NCBI GenBank assembly: GCA_910588905.1
Contig: CAJURZ010000031.1
Span: 1 to 16,903, forward strand
Reading direction: 5' to 3'
Length of the DNA: 16,903 nucleotides
Origin: an uncultured Eggerthellaceae bacterium
GTDB lineage: Bacteria; Actinomycetota; Coriobacteriia; Coriobacteriales; Eggerthellaceae
Under the pieces are notes generated by a model. The model made no database searches. It was not told where the DNA came from and was given only the letters and a program-made list of their open reading frames with translations. Below, in pieces: positions 14,974 to 16,903 of this stretch. The first letter of the stretch is position 1. Each line of letters begins with the position of its first letter. A program made the translations under genes and the position numbers.

Positions 14974-16062
14974 CTATGCCATCTGGGCAATGACTGCCTG
15001 GGTGAATTCTGTGGTGCTAGCCGGGGCCTTCGCCTGACCCTCCGCCCGACGGATGTCTCCCGTGAGCACCTGGCCCTGAGCGTAGACCTCACGGATGGCC
15101 GTGCGAACGCGCTCCGCTGCCTGCTGCTCTCCCAGGTGATCAAGCATCATGGCCGCTGATAGGATCTCTGCCGTCGGATTCGCCAGATTTTTGCCAGCGA
15201 TATCAGGGGCAGAGCCATGGACGGCCTCGAATACGGCATACTCCTTGCCGATGTTCGCACCAGGCGCAATCCCCAAGCCTCCCACGAGCCCGGCTGCCAG
15301 GTCAGAGGCGATATCACCGTAGAGATTCGGGAACACGATGACATCGAACTGAGAAGGGTCCATCACCATGTTCATGCAGAAGGCATCTATGATGCGATCA
15401 TCGAAACCTATCTTGCCCTCATAGGCCTTCGCCACCTCTCGCGCTTCCCGCAGGAAGAGCCCATCGGAGTGCTTCATGATGTTGGCCTTATGCACAGCGG
15501 TCACCTTGGAGCGGCCGTGCTTCTGAGCGTAATCGAAGGCGAAGCGCACGATATCGTGCGTGGCGGTCACGGAGATGGGCTTGATGGAGATGCCTGAATC
15601 CTTGCGGATGGCGCCTTTCCCCATCTTGTCGATGAAGCTGATGAGCTCCAGGGCCTCTTCCGTACCCTCTTCGAATTCGATGCCTGCGTAGAGGTCTTCG
15701 GTGTTCTCGCGCACCACGATGAGGTCGACATCGTCGTACCGACCACCCGCACCAGGAATGGACATGACCGGACGAAGATTCGTATACAGGTTCAGCGTCT
15801 TGCGCAGCGCCACGTTCACACTGCGAAAGCCCGTTCCCACAGGGGTGGTAACGGGTCCTTTGATAGCCACCTTGTACTGCTTGATGGCTTCGATGGTCTC
15901 ATCGGGGAGAGGGGTGCCGAATTCATCTATGACGGCAGCACCCGCCTTCGCGATGATCCAATCTATCTGAGCGCCGCTTGCTGCGACGACTTCCTGCATG
16001 GCAGCAGAGGTCTCAGGCCCGATCCCGTCTCCCGGGATGAGCACCACTTCATGACGCGTCAT
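14974..16062 (-). CDS. icd: Isocitrate dehydrogenase, probably NAD-dependent
   Basis: Oxidative decarboxylation of isocitrate to 2-oxoglutarate. Member of the isocitrate/isopropylmalate dehydrogenase fold with an N-terminal IPGDGIGPE motif. The substrate loop SVNVALR at 81-87 has the isocitrate-type Ser and Arg, followed by NLYTNLRPV (91-99) and RENTEDLYAGIE (118-129). The metal-binding helix contains NLYGDIASDLAAGLVGGLG. The cofactor segment HGSAPDIAGKNLANPTAEI has Asp rather than the Lys/Tyr pattern of NADP enzymes (HGSAPKYAG), which favours NAD. Length is 362 residues, typical of the bacterial NAD-IDH type. Homoisocitrate or isopropylmalate dehydrogenase would be the alternative, but the adjacent aconitase supports isocitrate. 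It lies nine bases after the HEAT-like gene with GGGAGA before the ATG, and 11 bases before acnA. Confidence 0.88.
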   Translation of the reverse strand: MTRHEVVLIPGDGIGPETSAAMQEVVAASGAQIDWIIAKAGAAVIDEFGTPLPDETIEAIKQYKVAIKGPVTTPVGTGFRSVNVALRKTLNLYTNLRPVMSIPGAGGRYDDVDLIVVRENTEDLYAGIEFEEGTEEALELISFIDKMGKGAIRKDSGISIKPISVTATHDIVRFAFDYAQKHGRSKVTAVHKANIMKHSDGLFLREAREVAKAYEGKIGFDDRIIDAFCMNMVMDPSQFDVIVFPNLYGDIASDLAAGLVGGLGIAPGANIGKEYAVFEAVHGSAPDIAGKNLANPTAEILSAAMMLDHLGEQQAAERVRTAIREVYAQGQVLTGDIRRAEGQAKAPASTTEFTQAVIAQMA

Positions 16063-16071
16063 CTTGTCTCC

Positions 16072-16677
16072 CTACTTTGAAAGATTCTCTACGATCTGAG
16101 CAGCTCGCTTGCCCAACTGGCCTTTGCCGTTCTCGGCATCGAACTTCATGCGGGCCGCCAGCTCTTCCTTCACCTGAGGTGCCAGCTTGCCGGAAGAAAG
16201 ATCGATCACTGCCACCAGCATATCCAGGAACTCCAGATCCCCGTGGTAGCACTGGATGGCCTCATCCAAGAGCGGCCAGACCTTCTCAGAGCGGTTCTCC
16301 GTGGTGGCGCCGAGCGCGCAAAGGAAGCGCACGGCAGAAAGGCGGAGGGGACCGGAGTCCTCATCGAAGAGCGCTGTTTCCGCACCCAGGAGTGCCTTAT
16401 CGCACGAGCGGGAATCCAAAGAGACCAGCTCCGTCAAAGCATCCAGGACCTCCCAGCGAGTCTGAGCCTCAGGACGATTCAGAGCATCGATGATATCTGC
16501 CGTGAAAGGAGCCACTTTATCGGGAGAGTCCTTAGCCACGGCGGCGATGACAGCCGCAGAATTCTGGCGATCCCGCCGCGATGATCCAGCTAGGCTCGCA
16601 ACATGCTTCTCCAGGGTCTTCTTGTTCTTGATGGCTGCTGCTGCGGCTTCTTTGACATCATCGCTGCGTGTGCTCAT
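16072..16677 (-). CDS. Small HEAT-like helical repeat protein
   Basis: Unknown function. It is 201 residues, almost entirely amphipathic helices. From about 24 to 165 the sequence reads as four to five HEAT-type helix pairs (RDRQNSAAVIAAVAKDSPDK, then VAPFTADIIDALNRPEAQTRW, then EVLDALTELVSL, then GPLRLSAVRFLCALGA, then EKVWPLLDEAIQCYH), a form that usually binds proteins. The last 40 residues are Lys/Glu-rich. There is no signal peptide or membrane segment. AAGGAGC precedes the ATG. It leads the operon with icd and acnA, nine bases apart, suggesting a link to those enzymes, perhaps as assembly factor or regulator; the link is inferred from context only. Confidence 0.75.
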   Translation of the reverse strand: MSTRSDDVKEAAAAAIKNKKTLEKHVASLAGSSRRDRQNSAAVIAAVAKDSPDKVAPFTADIIDALNRPEAQTRWEVLDALTELVSLDSRSCDKALLGAETALFDEDSGPLRLSAVRFLCALGATTENRSEKVWPLLDEAIQCYHGDLEFLDMLVAVIDLSSGKLAPQVKEELAARMKFDAENGKGQLGKRAAQIVENLSK

Positions 16678-16727
16678 GCAGATTGCTCCTTACGCATAGG
16701 AAGGGGATAGATACCCCATGATGTTCC

Positions 16728-16733
16728 ATTATA
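16728..16733 (-). promoter_or_regulatory. -10 box for the HEAT-icd-acn operon
   Basis: The minus strand reads TATAAT within TATATAATGG, 51 bases before the HEAT-like start codon. No good -35 is seen; the position 17 bases upstream falls inside the rRNA terminator stem (16743-16761). Confidence 0.5.
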
Positions 16734-16742
16734 TATGAGAAG

Positions 16743-16761
16743 GGGGAGCCTGTAGCTCCCC
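16743..16761 (-). terminator. Terminator of the rRNA operon
   Basis: Perfect seven-base stem GGGGAGC / GCTCCCC with a five-base loop, followed on the minus strand by CTTCTCAT, a short T-rich run. It lies about 50 bases past the 3' end of 5S rRNA. A second, weaker inverted repeat (GTGCGT 16773-16778 / ACGCAC 16792-16797) lies between it and the 5S gene and may add to termination or processing. Confidence 0.65.
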
Positions 16762-16812
16762 TCGTGATCCTTGTGCGTTGGATGTCCCCAGACGCACGAA
16801 AGCGCCCCTCGT

Positions 16813-16903
16813 GGGCGGAACGTCCTAGTCTCCCGCGGCCTGACGCCGCAGTACCCTCGGCGATGCCGGGCTTAACTGCCGAGTTCGGAATGGGATCGGG
16901 TGA
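16813..16903 (-). rRNA. rrf: 5S ribosomal RNA, 3' part
   Basis: The minus strand reads the universal 5S segments GATCCCATTCCGAACTCGG, then AGTTAAGCCC, then GCCGAGGGTACTGC, then GGGAGACTAGGACG, ending in the helix-I strand near 16813. The 5' quarter lies beyond the window edge. The 3' end is estimated from helix I and is good to a few bases. It shows that a ribosomal RNA operon reads toward the HEAT-icd-acn operon. Confidence 0.93.

Noticed and set aside
1..16903. CRISPR array, prophage, insertion sequence or tRNA genes
   Set aside because: No regularly spaced repeats, transposase, integrase or phage structural gene was seen, and no cloverleaf-like sequence was recognised. The only mobile-type trace is the REP-like palindrome in guaA.

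Overview
The window comes from the chromosome of a moderately GC-rich bacterium. Gene content points to Actinobacteria, most likely class Coriobacteriia. The hints are a twin-arginine lipoprotein NagZ, a membrane protein carrying Ltp repeats, an NAD-type isocitrate dehydrogenase next to aconitase, and rplJ-rplL standing apart from rplKA and rpoBC. This placement is inferred from gene content and protein style, because no database search was possible. Most of the window is core metabolism and translation. The less ordinary part is the zinc-export and cell-envelope region at 1.6-8.5 kb.

Layout: (1) 1-1607, minus: guaA, GMP synthase, complete except for the last base of its final codon and its stop. 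A 29-bp perfect-arm palindrome of REP type lies inside its reading frame. (2) 1692-4616, minus: a three-gene operon in the order tyrosine phosphatase, Ltp-repeat membrane protein, NagZ-like lipoprotein. (3) 4617-4686: a divergent control region with a perfect SmtB/CzrA-type operator. (4) 4687-7122, plus: an ArsR/SmtB-type zinc sensor and a P1B-type Zn/Cd/Pb export ATPase. (5) 7123-8538, plus: a promoter holding a degenerate second copy of the operator, a hairpin leader, a baeRF (archaeo-eukaryotic release-factor-like) protein, and a strong terminator. (6) 8576-9031, plus: a solitary XRE regulator. (7) 9036-10321, minus: a shared terminator hairpin, rplL, rplJ, an L10 autoregulatory leader and its promoter. 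(8) 10318-12249, minus: a large membrane protein of unknown function. (9) 12314-16677, minus: aconitase, isocitrate dehydrogenase and a small HEAT-like helical protein, read in the order HEAT-icd-acn. (10) 16743-16903: an rRNA terminator and the 3' part of a 5S rRNA gene on the minus strand.

How the parts fit: the regulator and ATPase form a zinc-detoxification unit. Its operator also sits in front of the divergent phosphatase-Ltp-NagZ operon, and a similar sequence lies between the -35 and -10 of the baeRF gene. One metal sensor may therefore control export, an envelope operon and a ribosome-associated factor; this is an inference. HEAT-icd-acn supplies the citrate to 2-oxoglutarate arm of the TCA cycle. 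rplJL looks feedback-regulated by L10 through its leader.
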